Shown here: positions 1-9,139 of the stretch, piece by piece
Position numbering within the stretch: the stretch's first letter is position 1
Layout of the letters: each line of letters starts with the position of its first letter
From: Rosistilla ulvae
Lineage (GTDB): Bacteria; Planctomycetota; Planctomycetia; Pirellulales; Pirellulaceae
Length of the DNA: 64,000 nt
Direction: 5' to 3'
Assembly: GCF_007741475.1 (NCBI RefSeq)
Contig: NZ_CP036261.1
Coordinates: forward strand, 1,116,001 to 1,180,000
Notes under the pieces: generated by a model
Seen by the model: only the letters and a program-made list of their open reading frames with translations
Told to the model about the DNA's origin: nothing
Database searches by the model: none
Made by a program: the position numbers and the translations under genes

Positions 1-70
1 TCCTTTGTGGTACCGGCTTCGGCATCAACCAAGAAAAACACTCCATTCAAGCTTCTGATGGGACTCCTTA

Positions 71-1810
71 ATGAACAAAGTGAACTTGCTTATATGTGTA
101 GATGTGCTCTGTGTGTTGTTGGCGTCGCAGAGTGTTTCTAGTGGTGATGCTGGTGATCAAGCGTACAAGCTGCTTAAAGAAAACTGTCATCGTTGCCATG
201 GTGTAGAGTTTAAGCATGACCGCCTGAATGTATTGGATCGCGATGTCCTGGTCGCGAAACCTGTGACGGATCCCGACGAGGATCCTTACGTCACGCCTGG
301 GGCTCCCGACGCATCGCGGTTATGGCGAGCGATTGTCGATGATCATATGCCCCCCGAAGAACCGCTCTCGGACGAAGACAAGGCGACGATCAAACAATGG
401 ATTGAAACGGGAGCCGAATGGACGCTATCGACTGAGCGTTCGTTTGTTAGTGAATACGAGGTGTTGCAAGCCATCTCGAGCGATTTGTTTCAGGTCCGCC
501 GTCAAGAACGTAAGTTTCAGCGGTATTTTTCGCTGACCCATATCCACAATAACCGGAAGGTTCCCGACGAAGATTTGCAGATTTACAAAGCTGCTTTATC
601 CAAGGCATTAAATAGTATGAGTCGGCAATCCGCGATCGCGTTGCCACGCTCGATCAATGATTCGGATACCGTGTTTTGTATTGATCTGCGGGATTACGGT
701 TGGCAAGAGTTTGGGGTGTGGGATGAGCTGCTGGAGCTGTATCCCTACGGTCTAAAGCCGGGTACCGTCGATGGATTGGAGCAATACGAAAAAATCGAAG
801 AGCTATTCGGTGCCGATGGCTTTGATGGGGTAACCCATTTTCGCGCCGATTGGTTTGTGACGCATGCTACACGGCCACCGCTGTATCACAAGTTGGCAGA
901 TATTCCGGCTACCGAACAGGAGTTGTTGAAACGCGTTAACGTGGACGTTCAGCAGAGTTTTAAGCTAGGCATATCGCGACGCGCTGGATTGTTCCAGAGT
1001 GGAGTGTCTGCCCAAAACCGATTGATTGAATACCATTCGTCGCAAAATGGAACCTTTTGGCTCAGCTACGACTTTCAACGCAATAGCCCCCGCAGCAATC
1101 TCGCTCGCTTTCCACTTGGCCCTAAATTTGAAGGGAACCCGTTCGATTCGGTGGCCTTTGAACACGCCGGGGGCGAAATTATTTGGAATCTCCCCAACGG
1201 GCTGCATGCCTACATGCTTGTGGATGCCAAAGGGGAACGGATCGACCGTGGCCCGATCGACATCGTTTGGGATTCGAAAAACGTGGCGGGTACGCCCGAA
1301 ATCGTCAATGGGATTTCTTGTATCAGTTGCCATCGGCACGGCATGATTCCAATCGACGACTTTGTCCGCAGTGGGAATGCTTTGGAGAGTGCGGAAGCAA
1401 GACGTAAGGTCCAGGAACTCTATGCAACCCCCGCCGACCTGCTGGCTGCACTTAACGATTCCAAGGTCGCATATTTGGGCAAGCTGAAGGCGGCGATCGG
1501 GCCCTATCTACAAGTAGGGAAGAACAAGGACCGCCCGATTGAGGAATTCGAAGAACCGATCAGCCGTGTGGCGCGACTTTATGATCGCAATTTGGATCTG
1601 GAAGCAGCGGCACGAGAATTGGGTTATGAATCGATCACCGATCTGAAAAATCAAGTCTTCAGCGGCGGCCTGTTCTCGCTCGGGCTAGGTCCCTTGGCGA
1701 TCGAAGGGGGGACAGTTAAACGCGCCGAATGGGAATCGAGGGAGGCTACCGTTTCCGTCTTTCAACAGGCAGCATCGGAGTTGCGAATCGGCAGCCCGTT
1801 TAACAATTAA
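71..1810 (+). CDS. secreted protein with planctomycete cytochrome c domain and second CxxCH
   Basis: A 579-residue exported protein. The first ~24 residues form a hydrophobic signal peptide. A CxxCH haem-c motif (CHRCH, residues 39-43) follows, then a segment ending in DHMPPEE and IKQWIETGAEW, which is typical of the planctomycete cytochrome c domain (PSCyt1 type). A second CxxCH (CISCH, residues 417-421) lies in the C-terminal part. The middle ~270 residues match no family I recognise. Two covalent haems in the periplasm or cell envelope are therefore likely, with a possible redox or ligand-sensing role; this is inference. It is the first of several secreted-protein genes on this strand that lead to the caspase gene. 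The ATG at 71 starts directly at the signal peptide; no strong ribosome site is visible. Confidence 0.8.
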   Translation: MNKVNLLICVDVLCVLLASQSVSSGDAGDQAYKLLKENCHRCHGVEFKHDRLNVLDRDVLVAKPVTDPDEDPYVTPGAPDASRLWRAIVDDHMPPEEPLSDEDKATIKQWIETGAEWTLSTERSFVSEYEVLQAISSDLFQVRRQERKFQRYFSLTHIHNNRKVPDEDLQIYKAALSKALNSMSRQSAIALPRSINDSDTVFCIDLRDYGWQEFGVWDELLELYPYGLKPGTVDGLEQYEKIEELFGADGFDGVTHFRADWFVTHATRPPLYHKLADIPATEQELLKRVNVDVQQSFKLGISRRAGLFQSGVSAQNRLIEYHSSQNGTFWLSYDFQRNSPRSNLARFPLGPKFEGNPFDSVAFEHAGGEIIWNLPNGLHAYMLVDAKGERIDRGPIDIVWDSKNVAGTPEIVNGISCISCHRHGMIPIDDFVRSGNALESAEARRKVQELYATPADLLAALNDSKVAYLGKLKAAIGPYLQVGKNKDRPIEEFEEPISRVARLYDRNLDLEAAARELGYESITDLKNQVFSGGLFSLGLGPLAIEGGTVKRAEWESREATVSVFQQAASELRIGSPFNN

Positions 1811-1931
1811 ATGAACCTGAAACTCGACACCAGTTTGCAGGAATTCGCTGTCCGGTTGGGACCGCTAACACGCATTTATCCATCAGCGAGCGAACGACGC
1901 CGCAAGTAACAGGAACTCAAGGACCAAAATC

Positions 1932-3143
1932 ATGCATACTCTCAAATTGCTTGCTGCCGGTTTGCTTCTATGCACCGCATTGCCAGACGGTACGGTTCGG
2001 GCTCAATCGCTTGATGATGCTATCAAGAACATGTCCGATGATATCGCAGTGTTTTTGGAATCGCGGGAAAAGACGAGTGTGGCGATTGGTGAATTTGATG
2101 GCCCTGATGGAAGCACCGCAGGGCGCGCAATCCAGCAGAAGTTAAAAGAGAATCTGCTGGCCAATAACTTGGAGATCAAGAAGTTGGGTGCCAGGATGAA
2201 AATCCGCGGCAGCTTTTCACTCGATTCGCAATCGAGCTTTTCGATCGCGACGATCCGCTCGACTCTGGTCGATGAAAACGGTCGCGAAATGTCGGGTTAT
2301 CGCGAGCGGGTCAAGTTGGCGGAAGTGACATCACTGGAAGATCTCAGCCGAATCTTTGGACTGACAGCGGATCTGGTGGCCGAACAAAATGGCGAATCGG
2401 ATGAGGCGGACGCGACAAGCGGATCTGAGAAAGACAAAGACTCCGATGCAGCGACTTTATTGACCAGCGTTTCAAAAGCCGTGACCAAAAAGGTTTCCAA
2501 CGCGATCAAAACGCCAGGTTTCAGTTATCACGGCAACGACAAATCGAAGGTCAAAGCCAGCGACAGTAGCGATTTTGTTGTTCAACTGCGTCGTTGCCCT
2601 AGAGATTCGTCGGTCTTTACGCCTGTTGATGTGCTCGATGAGGGGGGCTTTGCGTTTGCCCCTTTGGAAGATGGCGACAGGTATCAGGTCGTGGTCACGA
2701 ACAACTCCGATCACGATATCGCTGCGAAAGTATCGATCGACGGAGTCAATAGTTTTTATTTCTCCGGGAACCCAGGATTTAAAGCGAACGGTTCGTGGGT
2801 GATTGCCGCAGGGCAATCGGGGGTGATCAAGGGCTGGTATCTCAACGCACACGAATTGGCTGAGTTCTTGATTACGAGTGATGAAAAAGATGCCAAGCTG
2901 CCTGATCCGCTTGATCTCGGAACCGTGACCGTTCAGTTCTTTCACGCTTGGGCTCACAATACGCCGGTACCGAAGGTCGAACTGTTGGCCAAAAACGACC
3001 GCGGCCAATTGCAAACGACTCAAGGAGCGGTCATTGATCAACAGAGTGGTGAGGTGCGGCGTCACTTCGGAAAGACGTTACTTGCTTCGGTTAGTATTCG
3101 ATACTCGAATCCAGATGATCTTCCAGAGGGGCTCGGTCTGTAA
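1932..3143 (+). CDS. secreted CsgG/LpoB-like protein with C-terminal beta domain
   Basis: A 403-residue protein with a signal peptide ending near VRAQ. A ribosome site AAGGA (1919-1923) lies 8 bases before the ATG. Residues ~30-150 have the alternating pattern of CsgG/FlgO/LpoB-type alpha/beta domains (VAIGEFDG, a helix, then RGSFS and TLVDENGREM strands). An acidic, Ser-rich linker follows (~155-185). A beta-rich domain (~210-330) contains VVVTNNSDHDIAAKVSIDG and SGVIKGWYLN, and looks like a carbohydrate- or protein-binding sandwich. The first domain is repeated in the short gene at 7407. The fold assignment is inferred by eye and no enzyme motif is visible. Its position between a haem protein and a caspase suggests an envelope assembly or sensing role. 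Confidence 0.7.
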   Translation: MHTLKLLAAGLLLCTALPDGTVRAQSLDDAIKNMSDDIAVFLESREKTSVAIGEFDGPDGSTAGRAIQQKLKENLLANNLEIKKLGARMKIRGSFSLDSQSSFSIATIRSTLVDENGREMSGYRERVKLAEVTSLEDLSRIFGLTADLVAEQNGESDEADATSGSEKDKDSDAATLLTSVSKAVTKKVSNAIKTPGFSYHGNDKSKVKASDSSDFVVQLRRCPRDSSVFTPVDVLDEGGFAFAPLEDGDRYQVVVTNNSDHDIAAKVSIDGVNSFYFSGNPGFKANGSWVIAAGQSGVIKGWYLNAHELAEFLITSDEKDAKLPDPLDLGTVTVQFFHAWAHNTPVPKVELLAKNDRGQLQTTQGAVIDQQSGEVRRHFGKTLLASVSIRYSNPDDLPEGLGL

Positions 3144-3279
3144 CCGTTGCTCCATAACGTGCTGCACGATTTGCTCCATGCGTCGAAATGATACGTGGAG
3201 CTTTGCGGCGTGGGCGGAGGCGTTCTTTGCTCAATTGATATTTGTTGAAATGGCAAGACTTTGACTTGGAGAATCTCTT

Positions 3280-3756
3280 ATGTTATCTCACCTGAAAAAT
3301 GTCGCTCTTACCGTTGTGGCGATTGGAATGCTTTCGCAATTCGCAATCCATGAAGCGGAAGCACGGTATGGTGGTCGGCAGTACTACAGCAGTTGGTCGT
3401 ATCAACCGGCGCGTTCGTATCACTACACTCGCTACTACTACAAGCCTGTCACCACGGCGAGTTCTTACAGTTACCACTACTGCATCTCCTATCCTTCGCA
3501 ACCTCGTTACGTTTATTACTACAACCCCGTTTCTCGGCAGTATTGGGGGCGCTACGACTTGGAAGGTACTGAAGGGGCACAGTATTCGTTGCTAGCCGAA
3601 AAGGATCGCAAGGAAAATCTTGAAGACATTCCTGAAAGCGCGTTTCCCGCTCCCGCAGCGATGCCGGAGATTCCTGGTTCCAAAGATGGGGTCGCGATCG
3701 AACCCATCAAGGAAAAGCCAGGCGACGAACCCAAAGATCTGCCCGTCGCAAAGTAG
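3280..3756 (+). CDS. small Tyr-rich secreted protein
   Basis: A 158-residue protein with a signal peptide (~1-28, ending in HEAEA). A Tyr/Ser/Arg-rich stretch (~30-90) has many YY and SY pairs (for example HYTRYYYKP and YVYYYNPVSRQYWGRYD). An acidic, Pro-rich tail ends the protein. GGAG at 3268-3271 lies 8 bases before the ATG. The family is unknown to me. The Tyr-rich region with VYYYNP resembles small planctomycete surface proteins and may allow aromatic stacking or cross-linking in the envelope; this is inference. A clear intrinsic terminator follows, which closes the 71-3756 group. Confidence 0.65.
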   Translation: MLSHLKNVALTVVAIGMLSQFAIHEAEARYGGRQYYSSWSYQPARSYHYTRYYYKPVTTASSYSYHYCISYPSQPRYVYYYNPVSRQYWGRYDLEGTEGAQYSLLAEKDRKENLEDIPESAFPAPAAMPEIPGSKDGVAIEPIKEKPGDEPKDLPVAK

Positions 3757-3793
3757 TGAGTTGATTTTTCGGTTGCTCACGTTTTAAGTTGTT

Positions 3794-3825
3794 AAAAGCG
3801 GGATGTGTTCACATCCCGTTTTTTT
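3794..3825 (+). terminator. Rho-independent terminator
   Basis: CGGGATGT (3799-3806) pairs with ACATCCCG (3811-3818) around a GTTC loop, with seven T (3819-3825) after it and AAAA before it. It sits downstream of the Tyr-rich protein gene and upstream of the caspase gene. The caspase gene therefore needs its own promoter, or reads through. The hairpin also argues against any caspase start codon at 3789. Confidence 0.88.
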
Positions 3826-3887
3826 GTGAATTGCCAGAGCGTGATGCGGATCGCGTCACACGAGTTGCCCAACCTTGCTCGTTGCTT

Positions 3888-6800
3888 ATGTTTTTACGAT
3901 CGCTCCCTTTCGCTGTAGCCATCGCGGTCTTCACGATCCATCTGTGCCCTGTCCGATCGGCGGAGGGGCAAGACCGACCCCGTTTTTTTGTCGATCGGCA
4001 AGGTCCTCGCCAAAACGTCGAACAGCTCATTTTTTCCAACGATTCCCAACGTTTGATTGCCTGCGGTTTTGATAAGTCGGTGCATGTCTGGGATGTGGGG
4101 GCCAATGCGAAATCGTCGCCCGAAGCGACCGACAAAATTGCCTTCGTCAAATCGTTGCGTTGGGAGATCGCCCGCGGAATTCGTGGCGTGATTCGTTGTC
4201 TGGCGGTTGCTCCCAAGGGGGATGAGCTTGCGATCGCAGGCTATAGCGCTCGCGCGCAACCTGGCGACATTATCCTGATGCGTGAAGGAGACGGTAGCGT
4301 GATCGCATCGCTCCCCACACCTGCGGCTCGCGCACAGAATGTCGCCTTGGCAGGACACACTCGACCGGTCCTTTCACTTGATTTTTCGCCTTCAGGCAAC
4401 CGTTTAATATCCTCCGACTTGGCTGGCGAAGTTATTGTTTGGACGTCCGCTGGCAATCGACAAAACTGGACGCGAAGGCAATTGTTCGCCGAAGAGGGAG
4501 GCGATGATGCGCGTCAACAGATCGTCCGGTTTCTAAGCGAAGACGAAGTCTTGGTCGTTCGGCCACGTGGCGATCAACGTATTGTGCAACGAGTCGATGT
4601 GCAGACCAAGGCGCAGAACACCGTTTCCGATTCGCAATCAACCCAAGTCGGAGCGTTAGCGGTAAGCAACGACCGCACGCGTTGGATGCACGCGGATTGG
4701 AACGGGAACGTACGGATTCGTCGAGCGGTTGACGACCGGGTTGAGTTCCAGTTTAGGACGCGGTTGCCGATCGTGCTGGATGCGGCATGGGGACCGCACG
4801 ATTTGCTTGCCATCGTTTCCAGTGAAAATTCACAGGGAAAAGGTGCCGGCATGTTGGAACTTTGGGATGCCGGGCGTCAGCAGGCCTTGGACCAAGTGAC
4901 AATTTCGAATGTTTCGCGTGTTCGTGCCGTTGCCATCAGTCCCGATGGGCAACGATTAGCGACTCACAGCGAGGACAGCGGTGAGACGCTTGTGTTTCGC
5001 TTGCGAGACGACGATGGGAACCTGCTCGCGAAACCGCTCAGTGGCGGTACGCCAGCACGTGTTTCGGGAAGACATCGAGAACTCGAAAAACTCTCCATTG
5101 CGGCCGATGGTTCGGGGGTTACTTTTAATCGTGTGAATGATCCACAGCGATTGTTATTGGAATTTGAAACGGGGACTGTTCAGACATTGGCAAAACCGAT
5201 GGCATCGATTGAGGTTGGAAGTCATGGTTGGCAACCAATCATCGACGCTACCGATGGCTGCCTTGTCCTATTGAAATTGAATAATGTTGTGGCTGGAACT
5301 ATCCGGTTGCATCCGACCGATCAGGGGCCTGCGCAATCTGCCTGCCTTGTTCCCGATGCACAAGGGAATCCAATCGCCGTTGCGCTTGGCACCAGTAATT
5401 CCAACGGCGTTTTTGTCTATTCGCTGCCAAGGGATGGCGGCTCGCCGCGGTTGCTGAGATATCTCCGCGACCACGCTGATTCAGTAGTGGATCTGGTGGC
5501 CACGACCAGCGGCGACTTATTGGTATCAGCCTCCGACGATCAGACGCTGAAATTGTGGAGTCTTCGTCGGTTGGATTGGAGCCCAGCGGAGTTTCCCAAT
5601 GCGTCGCACTGGGGGGCGGTGTTTGGGATTCAGGCTGGTAAAGTCAGGGTTGCCGAATTGCATCCTGACGGCGTCGCTGCGGCGCGTGGTTTAGAGGTGG
5701 GCGACGTGATCGACCGGATTCAGGGTTACGATGCCAACGATTCGCAGCGGATTATCGATGCGGTGTTTTCACGTGTCGGAGCCGAACAGACACTTGCGAC
5801 TCTAAACGCCGTGTCGGTTCTCAAACAGAACCTAATCCAAGCCACCAGCGTCCGCGGTGTCAAAAAGGCGTTTGTGATCGTGCCTGCTTGGGAGCCGTTG
5901 GTGAGTGTGGTCGTCGACTATCGCGATGAATGGGCGATTTGGACACCCCGTGGATTTTTCAATGCCTCCGCCGCCGACGGAGGCGATCTGTTTGGTTGGC
6001 AGATCAACCAAGGGCAGGACAAGACGCCGCGAATCCTTAAAGGCAGTTCGTTTCAAAAGGAGTTTGAGCGTCCCACAGTGCTCCAGAGGATTCTGCAGAA
6101 TGCGTCGATTCAAGGAGCACTGGCGGGCATCGACGCTCAGTCGTCCATCGGGTTGACTGCCAGTCAGATTCCGAAAGTCCGGATTGTTGCTCCCGCGGTT
6201 GGAAGCGAACTGAAAGCTGGAGGCAAAACACAGATTGTCGCTGAAATCGACTTTCCGAAGGGGGCTTCTGACGGTTTTGACGTGCGCGGCGAAATCAGTG
6301 GCCAATCGATGGGGGCACCCGTTCGCGTTTCCAGGGCTGGTGCAACGCACACCTACACTTGGTTGGTGTCGCCACGTGAGGATTTGAATCGGATTCGCGT
6401 CTTTGCCAGCGAACGCAATGGCGCATTGCGGAGCTTGTTTGCTGAAGATATTCGCCAGTATCGAGGGCAGCCGGCGAAGTCCGATCCCTACCGTTTGCAT
6501 GTTCTTGCTTTGGCGTCAGAGGCCTATGCGCTAAGCAGTACCGATGGCAATCGATCGGGCTTTGCCAAGCTGGAGTTTCCGATCGACGACGTGTCGGGGT
6601 TCGTGAAGTCCCTTCAGGAGAAGCAGCGGCAGAAGCTTGGGCGTTTTACCTTGGGGGACGTGATTCAATTGGAGGACGACGAGATCACACGGCAATCGGT
6701 TCGTGAGGCGATCGATCGCTTGATACAAAATCGAACTCAAGACGATGTTGTCCTTGTCTATCTTGCTGGACACGGAACAACGGAGGATGGACGCTTTTAT

Positions 6801-7253
6801 TACGTCACGACTCAGGTGAAAACGGGTGATTCGCAGGACATCCGCAGCAGAGGGTTGCCGTGGGATGAATTGGAGCGAATCTCGCGGTTTCAGGGACGGG
6901 TGATCTGGCTGATCGACACCTGTCACAGCGGCTCGGTGGTCGATGCCAAGAGCAGTGTGCGGAGCGCGAAGAGCACGGGGAATCTTGTCTTTGCTGCGGC
7001 TACGGGAGGGGCGGCTGCGTTTGAGTATCCGGCCTTGAAGCACGGTGTCTTTTCTTATTGCGTGCTGCAAGGGCTCGATGGGAAAGCCGATGGTGCACTT
7101 GACGCAAGCCGTTCTGACGGCGAGGTTTTTGTCGATGAATTGATCGGGTATGTGAAGCAAACCGTTATGGAGATCACGGGAGCTCAGCAGCGCCCTGTTG
7201 CGACTCCAGCCGAATTGCAAGATCTAATTCTGCCGTTGGTCCGAGTGGAATAA
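3888..7253 (+). CDS. exported WD40-PDZ-caspase (peptidase C14) protein
   Basis: The reading frame is open from a TTG at 3789, but that start lies at the terminator hairpin. The ATG at 3888 begins a good signal peptide (MFLRSLPFAVAIAVF, ending near VRSAEG), giving 1121 residues. Degenerate WD40 repeats cover ~40-565 (motifs such as KSVHVWDV, GEVIVWTS and DDQTLKLWSL). A PDZ-like segment is at ~575-640 (HPDGVAAARGLEVGDVIDRI). The region with EWAIWTPRGFFNAS, usual in WD40-caspase proteins, follows. A p20-like caspase domain (~866-1110) has the catalytic His in YLAGHGT (His962) and the catalytic Cys in LIDTCHSG (Cys1012). The dyad is intact, so it is likely an active Arg/Lys-type or caspase-like protease. 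The target is unknown. It is same-strand with the secreted genes around it. Confidence 0.87.
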   Translation: MFLRSLPFAVAIAVFTIHLCPVRSAEGQDRPRFFVDRQGPRQNVEQLIFSNDSQRLIACGFDKSVHVWDVGANAKSSPEATDKIAFVKSLRWEIARGIRGVIRCLAVAPKGDELAIAGYSARAQPGDIILMREGDGSVIASLPTPAARAQNVALAGHTRPVLSLDFSPSGNRLISSDLAGEVIVWTSAGNRQNWTRRQLFAEEGGDDARQQIVRFLSEDEVLVVRPRGDQRIVQRVDVQTKAQNTVSDSQSTQVGALAVSNDRTRWMHADWNGNVRIRRAVDDRVEFQFRTRLPIVLDAAWGPHDLLAIVSSENSQGKGAGMLELWDAGRQQALDQVTISNVSRVRAVAISPDGQRLATHSEDSGETLVFRLRDDDGNLLAKPLSGGTPARVSGRHRELEKLSIAADGSGVTFNRVNDPQRLLLEFETGTVQTLAKPMASIEVGSHGWQPIIDATDGCLVLLKLNNVVAGTIRLHPTDQGPAQSACLVPDAQGNPIAVALGTSNSNGVFVYSLPRDGGSPRLLRYLRDHADSVVDLVATTSGDLLVSASDDQTLKLWSLRRLDWSPAEFPNASHWGAVFGIQAGKVRVAELHPDGVAAARGLEVGDVIDRIQGYDANDSQRIIDAVFSRVGAEQTLATLNAVSVLKQNLIQATSVRGVKKAFVIVPAWEPLVSVVVDYRDEWAIWTPRGFFNASAADGGDLFGWQINQGQDKTPRILKGSSFQKEFERPTVLQRILQNASIQGALAGIDAQSSIGLTASQIPKVRIVAPAVGSELKAGGKTQIVAEIDFPKGASDGFDVRGEISGQSMGAPVRVSRAGATHTYTWLVSPREDLNRIRVFASERNGALRSLFAEDIRQYRGQPAKSDPYRLHVLALASEAYALSSTDGNRSGFAKLEFPIDDVSGFVKSLQEKQRQKLGRFTLGDVIQLEDDEITRQSVREAIDRLIQNRTQDDVVLVYLAGHGTTEDGRFYYVTTQVKTGDSQDIRSRGLPWDELERISRFQGRVIWLIDTCHSGSVVDAKSSVRSAKSTGNLVFAAATGGAAAFEYPALKHGVFSYCVLQGLDGKADGALDASRSDGEVFVDELIGYVKQTVMEITGAQQRPVATPAELQDLILPLVRVE

Positions 7254-7406
7254 ATTGGCGTCCGGCCCTGAGACGTGCCATCTCGCTGAACGGATGTGAG
7301 TTCGTACGTCCCGACGCGCTGAACGAAAGTTGCCAATCGGCTGTCCACTATTGATCCAAGAGTCGTATTCTCTGTTTGTAGTGAACGCAAACTGAGGATT
7401 TATCCG

Positions 7407-7838
7407 ATGGGTCACGCCGTAAAAATGCTGGTTGTCATCTTCGTTGTTGCGATCTTTCCCAAGCTGGGTTGCGCTCAAACGCTCGGCGGCGAGATTTCAA
7501 AGATGACACAACAACTTGTGTCGTTTCTGAATGATGAGGGATACGATGCCGTCTTTCTGGGAAGTTTCGATCGACAGTTCGAAACCGAAATGGGCCGCGA
7601 TATTCACCGTCAATTCGAAGAACAACTCATTGCCAACTCGATCGTCGTTCTCGAAGAACCTGGGAATTTGCAACTACTAGGGGACTTTACGGTTTGCGAG
7701 CTGGCGATGCATTCCATCGTAACCCTCAAGGTTGCGGTGCGTAATTCCCAAGGACGCGTGTTGAACCAATACCGCAAACGCGTGAAAGTTGTTCATACGT
7801 CAGCAGATGCCAGGGTTGCTACAGTTGCCCGGAATTGA
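7407..7838 (+). CDS. short secreted paralogue of the CsgG/LpoB-like protein
   Basis: A 143-residue protein with a signal peptide (to about GCAQ). GAGGA (7394-7398) lies 8 bases before the ATG. After the signal it follows the N-terminal domain of the protein at 1932 closely: an LGGEISKM start, a VFLGSFD strand, a QFEEQLIANS helix matching KLKENLLANN, LLGDFTV matching IRGSFSL, and a YRKRVKV end matching YRERVKL. It stops where the paralogue goes on into its linker and beta domain. It may be a single-domain partner or a truncated copy. It is the last gene before the IS630 element, whose left end lies 65 bases beyond the stop, so the insertion did not cut this frame. Confidence 0.65.
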   Translation: MGHAVKMLVVIFVVAIFPKLGCAQTLGGEISKMTQQLVSFLNDEGYDAVFLGSFDRQFETEMGRDIHRQFEEQLIANSIVVLEEPGNLQLLGDFTVCELAMHSIVTLKVAVRNSQGRVLNQYRKRVKVVHTSADARVATVARN

Positions 7839-7996
7839 TCGCTGTACCCGTGATAATGCCCCGGTTTTGTTTATGCACTTTTTGCGATGTTCGCGAATCA
7901 ATCTAGTGCTTTGTCAGCCTTAGGAATTGGGGTTTCCTAAATTGGAAGAATCCGGGAGTTTGTAGGTCGATTGCCCCACGAGTCACGGAGGATTCG

Positions 7997-8440
7997 ATGA
8001 TTAAGAAGTATATCGTTCGGCTTTCGGATACAGAACGGGAAGAACTGAAGGCGATTGTAAAGAAGCTGAAAGGCTCCTCGCAGAAGGTACGGCGGGCGCT
8101 GAGCCTTCTCAAAGCTGACACGGAAGGACCTGGCTGGACCGACGCCAAAATCGCGGAAGCTTTGGCGTGTCGGATTCAGACCGTGGAGAATCTTCGCAAA
8201 CGTTTGGTGACCGAAGGGTTCGATACGGCGCTGCACGGGAAACCGCGTTTGAGCGCCCCGCGAGAGAAGACGCTTGACGGAAAGCAAGAAGCGAAAGTGA
8301 TCGCCTTGCGGTTGGGGAAACCTCCCAAAGGGTTCGCGAGTTGGTCGCTGCGTCTGTTGGCAGACCACGTGGTAGAACTGGGGATCGTGGACTCGATCAG
8401 CTACGAAACCGTTCGCCAAACGCTTAAAAAAACGGCATGA
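7997..8440 (+). CDS. IS630 transposase, first frame (DNA-binding part)
   Basis: 147 residues with helix-turn-helix character: DTEREELKAIVKKLKG at the N-terminus, then TDAKIAEALACRIQTVENLRKR, and a winged-helix-like FASWSLRLLADHVVELG segment. This is the usual N-terminal half of IS630 transposases, which binds the inverted ends. GGAGG (7987-7991) lies 5 bases before the ATG. The frame ends in LKKTA-stop. The last codons overlap an A7 run (8426-8432) and the stop overlaps the ATG of the second frame (ATGA), so the full enzyme is probably made by -1 slippage. Confidence 0.9.
   Translation: MIKKYIVRLSDTEREELKAIVKKLKGSSQKVRRALSLLKADTEGPGWTDAKIAEALACRIQTVENLRKRLVTEGFDTALHGKPRLSAPREKTLDGKQEAKVIALRLGKPPKGFASWSLRLLADHVVELGIVDSISYETVRQTLKKTA
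8426..8432 (+). other. probable programmed -1 frameshift site
   Basis: Seven A residues are read as AAA AAA A in the first transposase frame. A one-base back-slip there moves ribosomes into the second frame, which is open across the junction (it reads AAC GGC ATG next). The stop of the first frame is only 6 bases downstream. Poly-A slippage is a known way for IS elements to make fused transposase. Re-initiation at the ATGA overlap is the alternative. Confidence 0.65.
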
Positions 8441-9132
8441 CCAATCGCAAGATCCAGTATTGGGTGATTCCACCCGACGCCGACTCCGAATTTGTAGCGT
8501 GCATGGAAGAAGTCCTAGATACCTACGAAGAACCGTATGATTCGGACTATCCCGTGGTGTGCATGGACGAACAGCCGGTCCAGCTTCACAAAGAGACGCG
8601 AACGCCGATCCCGGCGACCCGCAATCATGCTCGACGCGTCGATTACGAGTATGAACGGTGCGGAACCGCCAGCGTGTTCATGTTCACCGAGCCGCTGGCC
8701 GGATGGAGAGAAGTCACCGTGCGTCCAAAGCGAACCAAGGTCGATTGGGCCATCGAAATGGAGGCACTGCTGACGACACGCTACAAAAAGGCGAAGAAGA
8801 TCATCCTGGTATGTGACAATCTCAATACCCACACCAAAGGCGCCTTCTACGAGGCCTTTAAGCCAGAAAAAGCCCGTGCCTTGGTTCGTCGTATCGAGTT
8901 CCGTTACACACCCAAGCATGGAAGTTGGCTCAACGCGGCTGAGAACGAACTCAGTTCAATGACGCGGCAGTGTATCAACGGTCGTCGATTCGCGACGATT
9001 GCGCCGCTGAGAAAGGAAACACAGGCGTGGTCCTCACACTCAAACAGAAGACAGCGTGGCGTTGACTGGCAATTCCAAGTCAAAGATGCGAGAACAAAAC
9101 TAAAATCCCTCTACCCCAAAATCAAAGCCTGA
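8437..9132 (+). CDS. IS630 transposase, second frame (DDE catalytic part)
   Basis: 231 residues holding the DDE nuclease core. The first Asp is in VVCMDEQP (~44), the second in ILVCDNLNTH (~127), and the Glu is in HGSWLNAAENELS (~169). The spacing and the SWLN-AE signature are those of IS630 transposases. It is in the -1 frame relative to the upstream part and starts with ATG inside that gene's stop. It has no frameshift or stop of its own, so the catalytic domain appears functional. Confidence 0.9.
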   Translation: MTNRKIQYWVIPPDADSEFVACMEEVLDTYEEPYDSDYPVVCMDEQPVQLHKETRTPIPATRNHARRVDYEYERCGTASVFMFTEPLAGWREVTVRPKRTKVDWAIEMEALLTTRYKKAKKIILVCDNLNTHTKGAFYEAFKPEKARALVRRIEFRYTPKHGSWLNAAENELSSMTRQCINGRRFATIAPLRKETQAWSSHSNRRQRGVDWQFQVKDARTKLKSLYPKIKA

Positions 9133-9139
9133 CAAAGCA

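Noticed and set aside
3789-3887. Upstream TTG start for the caspase gene
   Set aside because: It lies at the terminator hairpin and gives residues with no signal peptide; ATG 3888 starts a good signal peptide.
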